DNA of 64,000 nucleotides, taken from positions 1,364,001 through 1,428,000 of the forward strand of contig NZ_JBDJAF010000001.1 of assembly GCF_039652555.1 (NCBI RefSeq). Reading direction: 5' to 3'. Below, in pieces: positions 15,530 to 23,790 of the stretch (the first letter of the stretch is position 1; every line of letters begins with the position of its first letter). The DNA comes from Parafrigoribacterium mesophilum. GTDB lineage: Bacteria > Actinomycetota > Actinomycetes > Actinomycetales > Microbacteriaceae. The position numbers were made by a program, and so were the translations under genes. Under the pieces are notes generated by a model. It made no database searches and was not told the origin of the DNA. It worked only from the letters and a program-made list of their open reading frames with translations.

Positions 15530-15976
15530 GTGAGCATCGCCGTACGGCACGCCGAAACCACCTGGGAGGGCTCGCTCGCCGAAGGTCGCGGAACGATCAA
15601 CGGCACCACGAGCGGAGCGCTAGATGGACAGCCTGTTACCTGGGCGGCACGTACGGAGCAGCCGGGTGGATTGACCAGCCCGGAAGAACTGGCCGCCGCC
15701 GCGCACTCCTCCTGCTTCTCCATGGCGCTGTCCGCCGTCCTCGGCCAGCACGACCTTGTGCCGACCCGCCTGGTGGTCGACGCTGCAGTCACTTTCGACT
15801 CCGTCGATGGCAAGCCGACCGTGGTGTCTTCCGAGGTCACCGTGCGCGGGACCGTGCCGGGAGTCGATGCGCAGGCATTCAAGGACATCGTCGACGAGGC
15901 ATTTGCCTTCTGCCCGATCTCGCGACTGTTCGCCGGTGCGAAGCTCAGCGTCGAAGCCACTTTGGAGGCGAACTGA
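15530..15976 (+). CDS. OsmC/Ohr family protein
   Basis: A 148-residue OsmC-type peroxidase. The two redox cysteines of the family appear in AAAHSSCFSMALS and AFAFCPISRLF. It reduces organic hydroperoxides in the known members. The start is GTG at 15530, chosen because AGAGGAG lies 8 nt upstream. The DUF2249 gene begins 2 nt after its stop, so they form a two-gene operon next to the nitrite reductase, where reactive nitrogen or oxygen protection would fit. Confidence 0.88.
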   Translation: MSIAVRHAETTWEGSLAEGRGTINGTTSGALDGQPVTWAARTEQPGGLTSPEELAAAAHSSCFSMALSAVLGQHDLVPTRLVVDAAVTFDSVDGKPTVVSSEVTVRGTVPGVDAQAFKDIVDEAFAFCPISRLFAGAKLSVEATLEAN

Positions 15977-15977
15977 C

Positions 15978-16271
15978 ATGGAAACCCAACCAGCCACGCA
16001 CGCCGACGGCACCGCCTGCACCTGCGGTGAGGAGAACAGCAAGCGGGTCGTTCTCGACACCCGGCTCATCCCGCACGCCATCCGCCACGCGACGATCTTC
16101 GGCGCGCTCGACTCCATCGGGCTCGGCGCATCAATCGACCTGATCGCAAGCCACAACCCGTTGCCGTTGCTCGCCCAGTTGAACCAGCGGAATCCGGATG
16201 TGTTCAAGATCGACTATCTGCTTGAGGGCCCGGAGGACTGGGCACTGCGCATCACGCGCGTCGCCAAGTAA
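15978..16271 (+). CDS. DUF2249 domain protein
   Basis: A 97-residue protein with a TusA-like DUF2249 fold: VLDTRLIPHAIRHATIFGALDS, then SHNPLPLLAQLNQRNPD and a C-terminal ALRITRVAK. An N-terminal TACTCGEEN adds two cysteines. DUF2249 proteins are often found near nitrate, nitrite and nitric oxide genes, which matches this location, but their biochemical role is not established. The ATG follows GGAGGCGAACTGAC and is coupled to the osmC-like gene. Confidence 0.82.
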   Translation: METQPATHADGTACTCGEENSKRVVLDTRLIPHAIRHATIFGALDSIGLGASIDLIASHNPLPLLAQLNQRNPDVFKIDYLLEGPEDWALRITRVAK

Positions 16272-16311
16272 CACCCGCCGCAGCATATTCGGAGCGCTCC
16301 GCGCTTGAGTA

Positions 16312-18912
16312 CTACTGCCTCACCTGGAACAGGCCGCTGGCACCTTTTTCTGCGTCGGACATGACGTGACTGAGCACTGAGTAGTTCCCCGCCTCCGGGA
16401 ACGTCAGCTCCACAAATCCTCCCTGAGCGGGCGACAGATCCAGCGCCTGGGATCCCCCGGAGCCGGTGCTGCCCCCGTCCTTGAGCAGGTAGTCGCCTTC
16501 CTTGTAGACGGTGTCGAACTGCGCGCCGACGATGTGGAACGCGCTGCCGATGTTGGGCCCGGCATCCAGCACCCATACCCGCACTTTTTCGCCCACCGTC
16601 GCGGCAATCGGGCGGTCGCGGTACTGGTTGGCATAGCCGTTGAACACGACAAGATCGGGCTTCTGGGCCGCCACCTTGACCGCGTCACCCGCGCCACCCT
16701 GCGGACCGAGGTAGTACTCAGACTGCACTACGAGGTACTCCTGGTCCACTGGCGTCAGGCCGATCGGATCGATCACGACCGCGCCGAACATGCCGTTGGC
16801 GATGTGCAACGACATCGGCATGGTCGAGCAGTGGTAAAGCCAGATTCCGGAGCGCGTCGCCGTGAATCTGTACTCCAGCCTCTGCCCCGGTGGGATGGTG
16901 CGCATCGGCTTGTCCGGCGCCAGCGCGCCGGCGTGGAAGTCGATCGAATGACCGATGGTGCCGTCGTTCACCAGGGTGATGTCGAAGACGTCGCCGACCT
17001 TGCCGCGCAGCGTCGGGCCGGGGGCGGTGCCGTTGTAGGTCCACAGCTCCTGGGTGACGCCCGGCGCCACCTCGGTCTTCACGTTCTTGACCGTCAGGGT
17101 CAGCGTGTGCACAGTCTGCGCGGATGCCGCAGGCAGCACGGGATCGCGCGCGACGAATCCGGCGCCGGGGCGGGCCATCAAGTCGAGATCCCCGGCGGCC
17201 GATGGGCCGCTGGCCGCGGCGTGATCCGAATGGTCGCCGGACGCTGCCGCTCCCCCAGCGGCGACAACTTTCATTACCATTCCAAGTTGGCGATGGCCCG
17301 CCACCGAGCACCAGCCCTCCAGGTCGGCACCGATCACCCCGACATCGACCGTGACGCTGCGGCCGGGCGCGACGGAACCCGAGGTGACGCCGTTGGAGAG
17401 CACCAGGTCGTGGAGCATGTCATCGGCGTTGGTGAGGTGGATGACCAGCTTGTCGCCGACTGGCACCTCGACGGTGCTCGGAGTGAATCGGTAGTTCGCC
17501 ATCGACATTTCGACCGTCGTCGTGTGACCGGTGGCCACGGTCTCACCACCGGCCGAGGTGACCGCGATCCCGATGGACCCGGGATCCAGTGCCACTCCGA
17601 TCGACATCGCCAGGACGAGCGCACCGGCAGCCACCGTGACCATGCCACTGCGGCGCGGAATCGGCGGCGGCACCGCGCGGGGGCCGCCAACGGAGGCCGC
17701 TCCGGCGTTGGGCCGCAGCCGAACGCGACGGGCCACCGCCACGGCTCGCACCGCAAACACCAGAAACGAGACAAGGGTGCCGAAGACCAGCACCGCGAGT
17801 GCGGCTTTGACCAGGCTCGGCACCGGCAGCACATACAGCAGCCCGCCGAAGTTCGTCACGACGATACGGAAAATGCCCGCACGGTCCAGTTCCCGAGCCG
17901 AAGCCCTGGCCGCCTCCGGACCGCCGCCGAGCGCGACAGGCAGCAGGTAGCTGAGCGCGCCCAGGAGGATTTGCGCCGCGAATCCCACTGCGAACAGCGG
18001 CACGAGCGCAGCGACTCGGTCGCCGATCTGCGTCCAGGTGGGTGCCGTCACGACGAACACACCGAAGCCGAGAACGGCGATCGCAAACCAGATGAGGGCG
18101 GCACCGATGCTCCAGCTGGCGAAGCTGGCCGGGCGGGACTGTTTGCCGTGCTGGTACACCTCGATCAGGACCTGCCCGAACCCGACCAGGTAGATCAGGA
18201 CGCCGAAGGCGACGGCGATCCGCAAGTCGAGCAGACACGCCAGACCGATGAGCACTACGCCGGCACCGAGAAGCGGCAGCGCGCCTTTCGCCGCGGTATC
18301 CGAGGAGGCCCGGGCCTTCGTGCGCAGCACCGTGGGCCACAGCAGCACGACGGTACCGATGACGGTCAGGCCCACCCACCCCAGCACGTTCATGCCGATG
18401 TGCGCAACGAAGAGGCGGTCGTGCACTTGGCCGACGACATCCGGGCGGGCCATGATCACACCGAGGGTGATACCGACGACGAGCGCGGCCGCCGCGGCAA
18501 CGTAGTAGCGCACCAGCGGGCCGAACCGCGCCGGCAGGGAGCCGCGCAGCTGCTGAACGAGGCTGACGGCGTGCACGATCGCGGCAACCGCGATCAGCGC
18601 CGCGCCGGCCACCACAACCGGCCAGAAACCCGTGACCACGCCCGTCACCACCCCGAGAGCACCGAACGTGTGGAGGCCGACCCGCACGCCCAACGAGACT
18701 CGGCCGCCCGACGAGCGATGACGCAGCAGGGTGTCCGCGAAGTGTTGACTCCACACGAAGATCGCCGTGCTGAGCGCCCCGAGCAACAGCAAGTGCACCA
18801 TCAGCCAGTTGCCCGCCGGAAGCAGACGGAAGCAGACGGCGGCGATCCCGGCGGCTGCCAGCCAGAGGCCGACGAGCGCATTCAGGATGACGTACCAGGT
18901 GCGGCGGCTCAC
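16312..18912 (-). CDS. nirK: copper nitrite reductase (NirK type) fused to a membrane domain and an extra cupredoxin
   Basis: An 866-residue membrane protein that would reduce nitrite to nitric oxide outside the cell membrane. Residues 1-395 hold about ten helices, residues 420-445 a further one, residues 455-550 a cupredoxin with type 1 ligands His501, Cys535, His540 and Met545. Residues 585-866 form the two-domain nitrite reductase: type 1 copper His655, Cys695, His703, Met708; type 2 copper His660, His694 and His849; catalytic Asp658 and His793. All ligands are present. Typical NirK is about 350-380 residues, soluble and exported. The gene overlaps the following upstream gene by 4 bp (ATGA). 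The nitrite assignment rests on aligning these residues by eye; a laccase-type oxidase is less likely. Confidence 0.88.
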   Translation of the reverse strand: MSRRTWYVILNALVGLWLAAAGIAAVCFRLLPAGNWLMVHLLLLGALSTAIFVWSQHFADTLLRHRSSGGRVSLGVRVGLHTFGALGVVTGVVTGFWPVVVAGAALIAVAAIVHAVSLVQQLRGSLPARFGPLVRYYVAAAAALVVGITLGVIMARPDVVGQVHDRLFVAHIGMNVLGWVGLTVIGTVVLLWPTVLRTKARASSDTAAKGALPLLGAGVVLIGLACLLDLRIAVAFGVLIYLVGFGQVLIEVYQHGKQSRPASFASWSIGAALIWFAIAVLGFGVFVVTAPTWTQIGDRVAALVPLFAVGFAAQILLGALSYLLPVALGGGPEAARASARELDRAGIFRIVVTNFGGLLYVLPVPSLVKAALAVLVFGTLVSFLVFAVRAVAVARRVRLRPNAGAASVGGPRAVPPPIPRRSGMVTVAAGALVLAMSIGVALDPGSIGIAVTSAGGETVATGHTTTVEMSMANYRFTPSTVEVPVGDKLVIHLTNADDMLHDLVLSNGVTSGSVAPGRSVTVDVGVIGADLEGWCSVAGHRQLGMVMKVVAAGGAAASGDHSDHAAASGPSAAGDLDLMARPGAGFVARDPVLPAASAQTVHTLTLTVKNVKTEVAPGVTQELWTYNGTAPGPTLRGKVGDVFDITLVNDGTIGHSIDFHAGALAPDKPMRTIPPGQRLEYRFTATRSGIWLYHCSTMPMSLHIANGMFGAVVIDPIGLTPVDQEYLVVQSEYYLGPQGGAGDAVKVAAQKPDLVVFNGYANQYRDRPIAATVGEKVRVWVLDAGPNIGSAFHIVGAQFDTVYKEGDYLLKDGGSTGSGGSQALDLSPAQGGFVELTFPEAGNYSVLSHVMSDAEKGASGLFQVRQ

Positions 18913-20183
18913 TGTCGGAGGGCCTTGCCTGGCCCGTCGGACGAGGCTGCGGCCGCCCGTGCGGCGCGCACCGTTGCCGTGGCGCCGTCAGGCACTGCCG
19001 ATGCCGGTGGCATCCGCTTCACCGTCGGCGTGCGCTTCCCGGCGGGTGTGCGCCGTGGAACGCCGATGATGACCGACACCACGGCAATCACGACGAACAA
19101 CAACAGTGCGACGATGTTGATCACGCCGCCCAGCTGCACCATGCCTACGTCACCGCGAGCGTCACCCCACAGGGTGCGTAGCAGCAATGAGGCGTGCAGG
19201 AGCACGACCGGCAGGTACATGATCGGACGATACGGCAACGGCCGGCGCAACACCGCGGGCAGAATCGTCGGCGCGTGGGCCATGATCATCGAGATGACGA
19301 AGCCCAAGAAAATGGCGTGCAGCACGGCGTCGTACGGCGGCCCCGAGTACACCGGTCCTCCGGTGAGCCAGACACCGCCGGCGACCACAAGCCAGACATA
19401 GCCGACCAGAAGGCAGATCGCCATGTAGCGAGGCAGCCCTGTGGAACGGATCAGTTTGGTGGCCACGTCATAGCGGAAGAGCCACACCACCAACCCGAGC
19501 ATCGAGGCGCCCAGCAGGGGGAAGCCGATCACCGGCCACAGCAGCGCGGCGATCGCGCTTCCGGTCAGGCAGAGCGAGGGGATGAGCAGCCACAGTTCGG
19601 CGCGGGCATCCACGGTCGGCGAAATGCGGGCGAGCTCGAGTCGTTCGCCGCTGATGGTGAGAATGAGGAACAGCCCCATCGCCGGCACGATCTGCGGGAT
19701 CGACGCGCCGCCGAGCCAGAGCACCGTCGCCATGATCGCGGTGACGGCGCCGAGTGCTTGAACGGCGGTGGATGCGGAAGTCTGCTTACGCCAAATCTCG
19801 GCATAGATGGCGGCCAAGAAGAAGGAGCCGATCACGAACGCGATCTGCCCGACCGCCAAGGGGAGCGGGGACATGATGGCGAGCCCGCCAAGACCGAACA
19901 GGCCTGGGGAGAAAAACGCCCACCACCGCCTGGTGGCAACCGCACGCTCCAAGACGACAACGGTGCCGACAAACCCGAACACCATGAGCGGGCCGTGCAC
20001 CTCTGCCAAGCGCACGGTCACCACGGGGGCACCCAGTCCCAGCAGCAGCAGCGCGGCATCCACCCCGGCCAGTAGTGCGATGCCACCGGTGAGGAGAAAG
20101 GTCAGCCGCACTGGGGTGCGGTCGAGGACCTTCGCTTTCGCCCTTTGCGAGGCACCCTGACGTCCTGTGGATCGAGGCTGCAT
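18909..20183 (-). CDS. NnrS-like polytopic membrane protein
   Basis: About 424 residues with roughly twelve hydrophobic helices, including EVHGPLMVFGFVGTVVVLER and ILTISGERLELARISP and a histidine-bearing YDAVLHAIFLGFVISMIMAH, the kind of histidine helices seen in heme/copper-linked NnrS proteins of denitrifiers. The tail after residue 385 is basic and alanine-rich. It is translationally coupled to the nitrite reductase fusion and probably supports its copper, electron or NO handling; that is inference. The start at 20183 (MQPRSTG) is preferred to an ATG ten codons upstream, without strong ribosome-site evidence for either. Confidence 0.7.
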   Translation of the reverse strand: MQPRSTGRQGASQRAKAKVLDRTPVRLTFLLTGGIALLAGVDAALLLLGLGAPVVTVRLAEVHGPLMVFGFVGTVVVLERAVATRRWWAFFSPGLFGLGGLAIMSPLPLAVGQIAFVIGSFFLAAIYAEIWRKQTSASTAVQALGAVTAIMATVLWLGGASIPQIVPAMGLFLILTISGERLELARISPTVDARAELWLLIPSLCLTGSAIAALLWPVIGFPLLGASMLGLVVWLFRYDVATKLIRSTGLPRYMAICLLVGYVWLVVAGGVWLTGGPVYSGPPYDAVLHAIFLGFVISMIMAHAPTILPAVLRRPLPYRPIMYLPVVLLHASLLLRTLWGDARGDVGMVQLGGVINIVALLLFVVIAVVSVIIGVPRRTPAGKRTPTVKRMPPASAVPDGATATVRAARAAAASSDGPGKALRQ

Positions 20184-20282
20184 ACTCACACATTGATCGT
20201 AGCTGGGCACCACTGGCGCTGCCCAGAGTCGTCATCCCGTAAGCTGTGTGTGGTCGGCTGTCACGAGCAGCGCGGCTCGCCA

Positions 20283-20370
20283 GGAGGATTCGCCTAGTGG
20301 CCTATGGCGCACGCTTGGAAAGCGTGTTGGGTGAAAGCCCTCGGGGGTTCGAATCCCCCATCCTCCGCCA
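20283..20370 (+). tRNA. tRNA-Ser (anticodon GGA)
   Basis: Acceptor arms GGAGGAT (20283-20289) and ATCCTCC (20360-20366) pair perfectly, followed by discriminator G and an encoded CCA. The anticodon stem CACGC/GCGTG encloses TTGGAAA with GGA at 20317-20319. A long variable arm and the T arm GGGGG-TTCGAAT-CCCCC confirm a class II serine tRNA reading UCC/UCU codons. No integrase or repeat was seen beside it. Confidence 0.96.
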
Positions 20371-20502
20371 ATTTCTATACGATCCCAGAAGGCCCCACCG
20401 GACCGAGCTTTCGAGGCCGGTGTATCAACCAGCTGTGGTGTCCCTGCCCCTTGTGCTCTGCACGGACGAGCGTTGAATGGTCGGGTCAGAAGGGACCGCA
20501 CC

Positions 20503-21102
20503 ATGGCGAACATCATTGAGCACGAACCTCCTTACACGGTGGGCTACCTGGTCGGGAGCCTGGCGAAAGCATCCATCAATCGCACACTGTCGAAGGTCCT
20601 GGTGCACTTGGCACCCCCGGAGTTCGAGATGACCGAGATCCCCATAGGGAACCTGCCTCTGTACAGCTACGACTACGACGCGGACTACCCTCCGGTCGCG
20701 CGGGAATTCAAGCGGTCGATCGAGTCCAAGGATGCCGTGTTGTTCATCACCCCGGAGTACAACAGATCGATTCCCGGCGCCCTGAAGAACGCGATCGACT
20801 GGGCGAGTCGGCCGTGGGGGACAAACTCGTTCACGAACAAGCCGTCGGCGGTGATCGGCACCTCGGGCGGTTCGATCGGCACGGCCGTGGCGCAGCAGGA
20901 TCTGCGCAGCGTCCTCAGCTTCTGCAACTCCCCACAGATGAACGCACCCGAGGCCTACATTCAAACCCTTCCCGGCCTGTTCACCGAGGACGGCGAGTGC
21001 ACCAACGAGGGCACGCGTCAATTCCTGCAGAGCTGGATGGACGACTTCTTGGTCTTCGTCGAGCGCGTGCTCACGGTGGTCCCCAACCCGTCCCGCAGCT
21101 AG
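20503..21102 (+). CDS. NAD(P)H-dependent FMN reductase (flavodoxin-like)
   Basis: A 199-residue cytoplasmic flavoprotein of the NADPH-dependent FMN reductase / chromate reductase family. Seen: VGSLAKASINRTLSKVL for phosphate binding of FMN, FITPEYNRSIPGALKNAIDW, the family signature, and GTSGGSIGTAVAQ. Known members reduce FMN, quinones, azo dyes or chromate. AAGGGA lies about 8 nt before the ATG. It is a single gene with the anti-sigma gene converging on it. Confidence 0.88.
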   Translation: MANIIEHEPPYTVGYLVGSLAKASINRTLSKVLVHLAPPEFEMTEIPIGNLPLYSYDYDADYPPVAREFKRSIESKDAVLFITPEYNRSIPGALKNAIDWASRPWGTNSFTNKPSAVIGTSGGSIGTAVAQQDLRSVLSFCNSPQMNAPEAYIQTLPGLFTEDGECTNEGTRQFLQSWMDDFLVFVERVLTVVPNPSRS

Positions 21103-21111
21103 AGCCGCGGT

Positions 21112-21399
21112 CTAGGCGCCCAATCCCTCGACGGCGGAATCAAGCCGCGCGACGGCCTCTGCTGGTGACAGCCCGTGCTCGGCAGCGACGATTGCCGCCA
21201 GCGACCGCGCTTCCTCGTGGCAGGCCGGGCAACTGCGCAGGTGAACTCTGAACTCCTCGGAAAGTGAGGCGGACGAAACCACCAACGCATCGATGACGAC
21301 GTCAACGTGCTCGAAGCAATCGTCACACGAAAGCCACGGTTCAGTGTCCGCGGTCAAGCGGTCTATCGCTTCGGAACTCAAGGACCTAAGGTTCGTCAT
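21112..21399 (-). CDS. zinc-type anti-sigma factor
   Basis: A 95-residue soluble protein. HLRSCPACHEEARSLA gives the HXXXCXXC zinc motif of the anti-sigma domain family, with an additional CDDC upstream. There is no membrane segment, so it would sense a cytoplasmic signal, perhaps redox through the cysteines. It overlaps the sigma factor stop by 4 bp (ATGA), the usual coupling of a sigma factor and its inhibitor. Confidence 0.8.
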   Translation of the reverse strand: MTNLRSLSSEAIDRLTADTEPWLSCDDCFEHVDVVIDALVVSSASLSEEFRVHLRSCPACHEEARSLAAIVAAEHGLSPAEAVARLDSAVEGLGA

Positions 21400-22310
21400 T
21401 TGGTCACCTCCCTTCCGGTTGCGCCGGGCAATAAGAAGTCATGAGCGGACAGGTGGGCCCGCAGGCGCTGTCGGGCGTCGTGCAATGTCTTGTAGAGGGC
21501 GCCCCGGCTCGTTCCGAGCCGCTCGGCCAGCACATCTATGGGCACCTCATCGACGAGCACGGCGAGCGCAACGCGTCGTTGATGCGGCGTCAATGCCTCT
21601 CGAAGGCCCTCGCGGACGGCCCGCGCCAAATCGCGTCCTTCCGCGTACACCTCGGGAGACGGTGCCACACTGTGGGGTTCGGAAATGTCGTCCAGGTGTA
21701 TTTCACGATCACGCCAGGCGCTTCGCCGTACCTCGGTGCCTGCGTGCAGGATCCCGAACTTGTACGCCCAGGTCGTGAAGGCGCTCCGACCCTCGAAGGT
21801 GCTCAGCCGGGACAGGACCGCCACGGTCGCCTCATCGGCGGCGGAGTGAATGATCTCCGCACGGCGGGAGGCACCAAGCGCGGCTGCTGCCGGCATTCGG
21901 CTGACCTGGTGCCGTGCTGCGCGCAGCAGCAGTTCGTGCAGCTGGGCGACCGCGATCTCATAGTCCCGCCCGGTCGCCGAAAGGCGACTGATCCAGTCAT
22001 CGGCGGGCGGGACGACAGGTTCGGCCCGACGTAAGGGCTGTTCGTGGACCATCAACCCGGCTGGTTCACTCACTCCGCTCACCTGCCGACCTGCCTTCCA
22101 GCGCGCCTTCGCACCCAACTTGGTGAAGTAATCATCGCCCACCACGACCAGGGTATGAACATCGGCTGTGCGGTCGACTGCCATCCGGTGTGCGGAGAGT
22201 TCGTCGTACCCGGCAGCGATGAGCTGCTCCCGGCGCCATCGTAACAGCGGACCGTGCAACTGAGGGCAACCCGACGACGGGATGCCTCGGGGTGCGGCAG
22301 AACTGTCCAT
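21396..22310 (-). CDS. ECF-type RNA polymerase sigma factor with N-terminal extension
   Basis: A 304-residue reading frame. The sigma part starts near residue 110: the region 2 stretch STFEGRSAFTTWAYKFGILH with -10 recognition, then LTPHQRRVALAVLVDEVPID and the region 4.2 helix-turn-helix ERLGTSRGALYKTLHDARQR. The first 65 residues (LHGPLLRWRREQLIAAGYDE, MAVDRTADVHTLVVVG) resemble small free-standing actinobacterial proteins and are not part of normal ECF factors. Translation may start instead at the ATG at 22052 (MVHEQPLRR), giving about 218 residues. It is coupled to its anti-sigma factor and divergent from a secreted lipoprotein gene that may be its target. Confidence 0.82.
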   Translation of the reverse strand: MDSSAAPRGIPSSGCPQLHGPLLRWRREQLIAAGYDELSAHRMAVDRTADVHTLVVVGDDYFTKLGAKARWKAGRQVSGVSEPAGLMVHEQPLRRAEPVVPPADDWISRLSATGRDYEIAVAQLHELLLRAARHQVSRMPAAAALGASRRAEIIHSAADEATVAVLSRLSTFEGRSAFTTWAYKFGILHAGTEVRRSAWRDREIHLDDISEPHSVAPSPEVYAEGRDLARAVREGLREALTPHQRRVALAVLVDEVPIDVLAERLGTSRGALYKTLHDARQRLRAHLSAHDFLLPGATGREVTK

Positions 22311-22340
22311 AACTGATTAGTGTCGCCGGCTTGGCTTGTC

Positions 22341-22395
22341 TTACCGGATCCGGGTGATCTCGCAAAGATCGGTAAACCCGTGAGTCCGACGGGCC
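22341..22395 (+). promoter_or_regulatory. structured leader upstream of lipoprotein gene
   Basis: In the 160-bp space between the sigma factor and lipoprotein genes, TTACCG (22341-22346) pairs with CGGTAA (22370-22375) and encloses the hairpin GATCT-CGCAA-AGATC; next comes CCCGT-GAGTCCG-ACGGG, then CACTAAGGAGGTGAG. The nested stems look like a folded 5' RNA or a regulatory DNA site. It does not match any riboswitch consensus I can recall. No clear promoter was identified in the rest of the gap. Confidence 0.4.
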
Positions 22396-22470
22396 ACTAA
22401 GGAGGTGAGTCTGGTCGCGCACCACCAGGGTTCGCACGCCGGATGCTGATCAACCACGAAGGAGCACACC

Positions 22471-23187
22471 ATGTCCATCCATCACACGGCGCGGCACCGC
22501 GGTTACGCCGCTTCTCTGATTGCCGCACTGGCCCTGACCGGCGGCCTGCTGACCGGCTGCAGCGTCAGCCATGCGGACGCGCCGGCAGCGGCTCCGGCCG
22601 AAGCGGTCGCCCCCGCCATGGCGCTCAGTCACACGGGCCACTCTGCCGACCAGGGAGCACAAATCGCCCTGCACAGCGCCATGCGCACACTGTGGGACCA
22701 GCACATGCAATGGACCTATGACACCGTGGTGGCGTTTGCCGCGAACTCGCCCGGACTGGGACCCACCCTCGATCGCATCCTGAGGAACCAGGTCGACATC
22801 GGCAACGCGATCGCTCCGTATTACGGCAACGCCGCCGCCACCCAACTCACCGATCTGCTCTCTACCCATATCGCGGATGCCGTTCCCGTCCTGACCGCCG
22901 CCAAGGCCGGCGACACGGCGGCGCTGAACACGGCCGTGCAGGCCTGGTACGCCAACGCCCAGGACATCGCGGACTTCCTGGCCAAGGCCAATCCGAACTG
23001 GAAGCGGTCAGACCTGCGCGACATGATGAAGTCGCACATCACGCAGACCATCGGGTACGCCAGCGACGTGCTCACCGGCAACTATTCGAACGCCATCTCC
23101 GGCTACGACGCGGCCCAGGCGCACATGGACCAGATGGCCGACATGCTCAGCGACGGCATCATCGCCCAGTTCCCCGGCAAGTTCTGA
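22471..23187 (+). CDS. secreted lipoprotein, conserved family of unknown function
   Basis: A 238-residue lipoprotein. The signal peptide SLIAALALTGGLLTGC ends in a lipobox with Cys30, followed by an Ala/Pro-rich linker. The mature part (from HSAMRTLWDQHMQWTYD through LRNQVDIGNAIAPYYGNAA, LLSTHIADAVPVLTAAKAGD to AKANPNWKRSDLRDMMKSH) is all-helical and belongs to a family seen in Bacillus and actinobacteria, often mislabelled; its function is unknown. Histidines in the helices could bind metal. GAAGGAG lies 8 nt before the ATG. Confidence 0.8.
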   Translation: MSIHHTARHRGYAASLIAALALTGGLLTGCSVSHADAPAAAPAEAVAPAMALSHTGHSADQGAQIALHSAMRTLWDQHMQWTYDTVVAFAANSPGLGPTLDRILRNQVDIGNAIAPYYGNAAATQLTDLLSTHIADAVPVLTAAKAGDTAALNTAVQAWYANAQDIADFLAKANPNWKRSDLRDMMKSHITQTIGYASDVLTGNYSNAISGYDAAQAHMDQMADMLSDGIIAQFPGKF

Positions 23188-23257
23188 CCAACGACGCGCG
23201 GGCGGCCGGACCATCGAGTCCGGCTGTCCCGCACGGCACACCGAAATGGAGCGTTCT

Positions 23258-23680
23258 ATGTCCCGCCTCTGGAGCCCCCAGCAGTCGCCATTGCGGTGGC
23301 CGGCCGCACTGTTTCTCATGGTCAATGCGGCCATCCACCTTTACCTGACACCGATGCACCTGGTCGAGGCCCCCTATATCGGTGCCCTGTTCATCGCCCT
23401 GTCAGCGGCATGCATCATTCTCGCCGTGCTCGTGACCTTCTTCGACAACTTGCTGGTATGGACAGCTACCGGGGCCATGAGCCTGCTCGCGCTGATGGCG
23501 TTCCTGATCTCACGCACCATCGGCATGCCACAGATCCGCGACGACATCGGCAACTGGACCGATCCGCTCGGCTATCCGGACATGGTGGTCGAAATACTCA
23601 CCGTCACCGTCGCCCTCGTTGTGCTGCGATCCTGGCGGCTCGCTGCACCCGCCACTCGCTACCGTTCCCCACGCGAGTGA
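23258..23680 (+). CDS. four-helix membrane protein of unknown function
   Basis: About 140 residues: four hydrophobic helices (PAALFLMVNAAIHLYL, IGALFIALSAACIILAVLV, LVWTATGAMSLLALMAFLIS, MVVEILTVTVALVVLRSW). The paired MVNAAIHLYLTPMHL histidines in helix 1 stand out. ATG at 23258 is chosen because GGAG lies 6 nt before it; an earlier ATG at 23246 lacks a site. It follows the lipoprotein gene by 70 bp and may be co-transcribed. Confidence 0.72.
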   Translation: MSRLWSPQQSPLRWPAALFLMVNAAIHLYLTPMHLVEAPYIGALFIALSAACIILAVLVTFFDNLLVWTATGAMSLLALMAFLISRTIGMPQIRDDIGNWTDPLGYPDMVVEILTVTVALVVLRSWRLAAPATRYRSPRE

Positions 23681-23790
23681 AAAGTCGCAGCGATCCGGCC
23701 CGACACTAAGCACGATCGGCGGACTTCCGCCAGCACCCTCCTCAATGCGCGTAGATTTCACTTCACGCACACAATGTTGAGGGGGCGTCA

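Noticed and set aside
16300..16311. Palindrome CGGAGCGCTCCG, similar to the core of CebR operators
   Set aside because: It lies between convergent gene ends, not near a promoter, and lacks the flanking bases of the known box.
16534..19401. A very long open frame (about 955 codons) on the plus strand opposite the nitrite reductase fusion
   Set aside because: It is antisense to two well-supported genes, has the Arg/His/Asp-rich composition of a GC-driven shadow frame and shows no domain.
20203..20226. Inverted repeat CTGGGC/GCCCAG upstream of the NnrS-like gene, considered as an FNR/NNR-type site
   Set aside because: The arms do not match TTGAT-type or TGTGA-type consensus and are only 6 bp.
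20283..20370. tRNA-Ser as the integration site of a genomic island
   Set aside because: No integrase, no 3'-end repeat of the tRNA and no change in gene style were found on either side.
22311..22470. Match to a known riboswitch (c-di-GMP, cobalamin, SAM) in the lipoprotein leader
   Set aside because: Short words such as CGCAAAG and AAACC are present but the conserved core order of these families is not; only a generic structured leader is reported.
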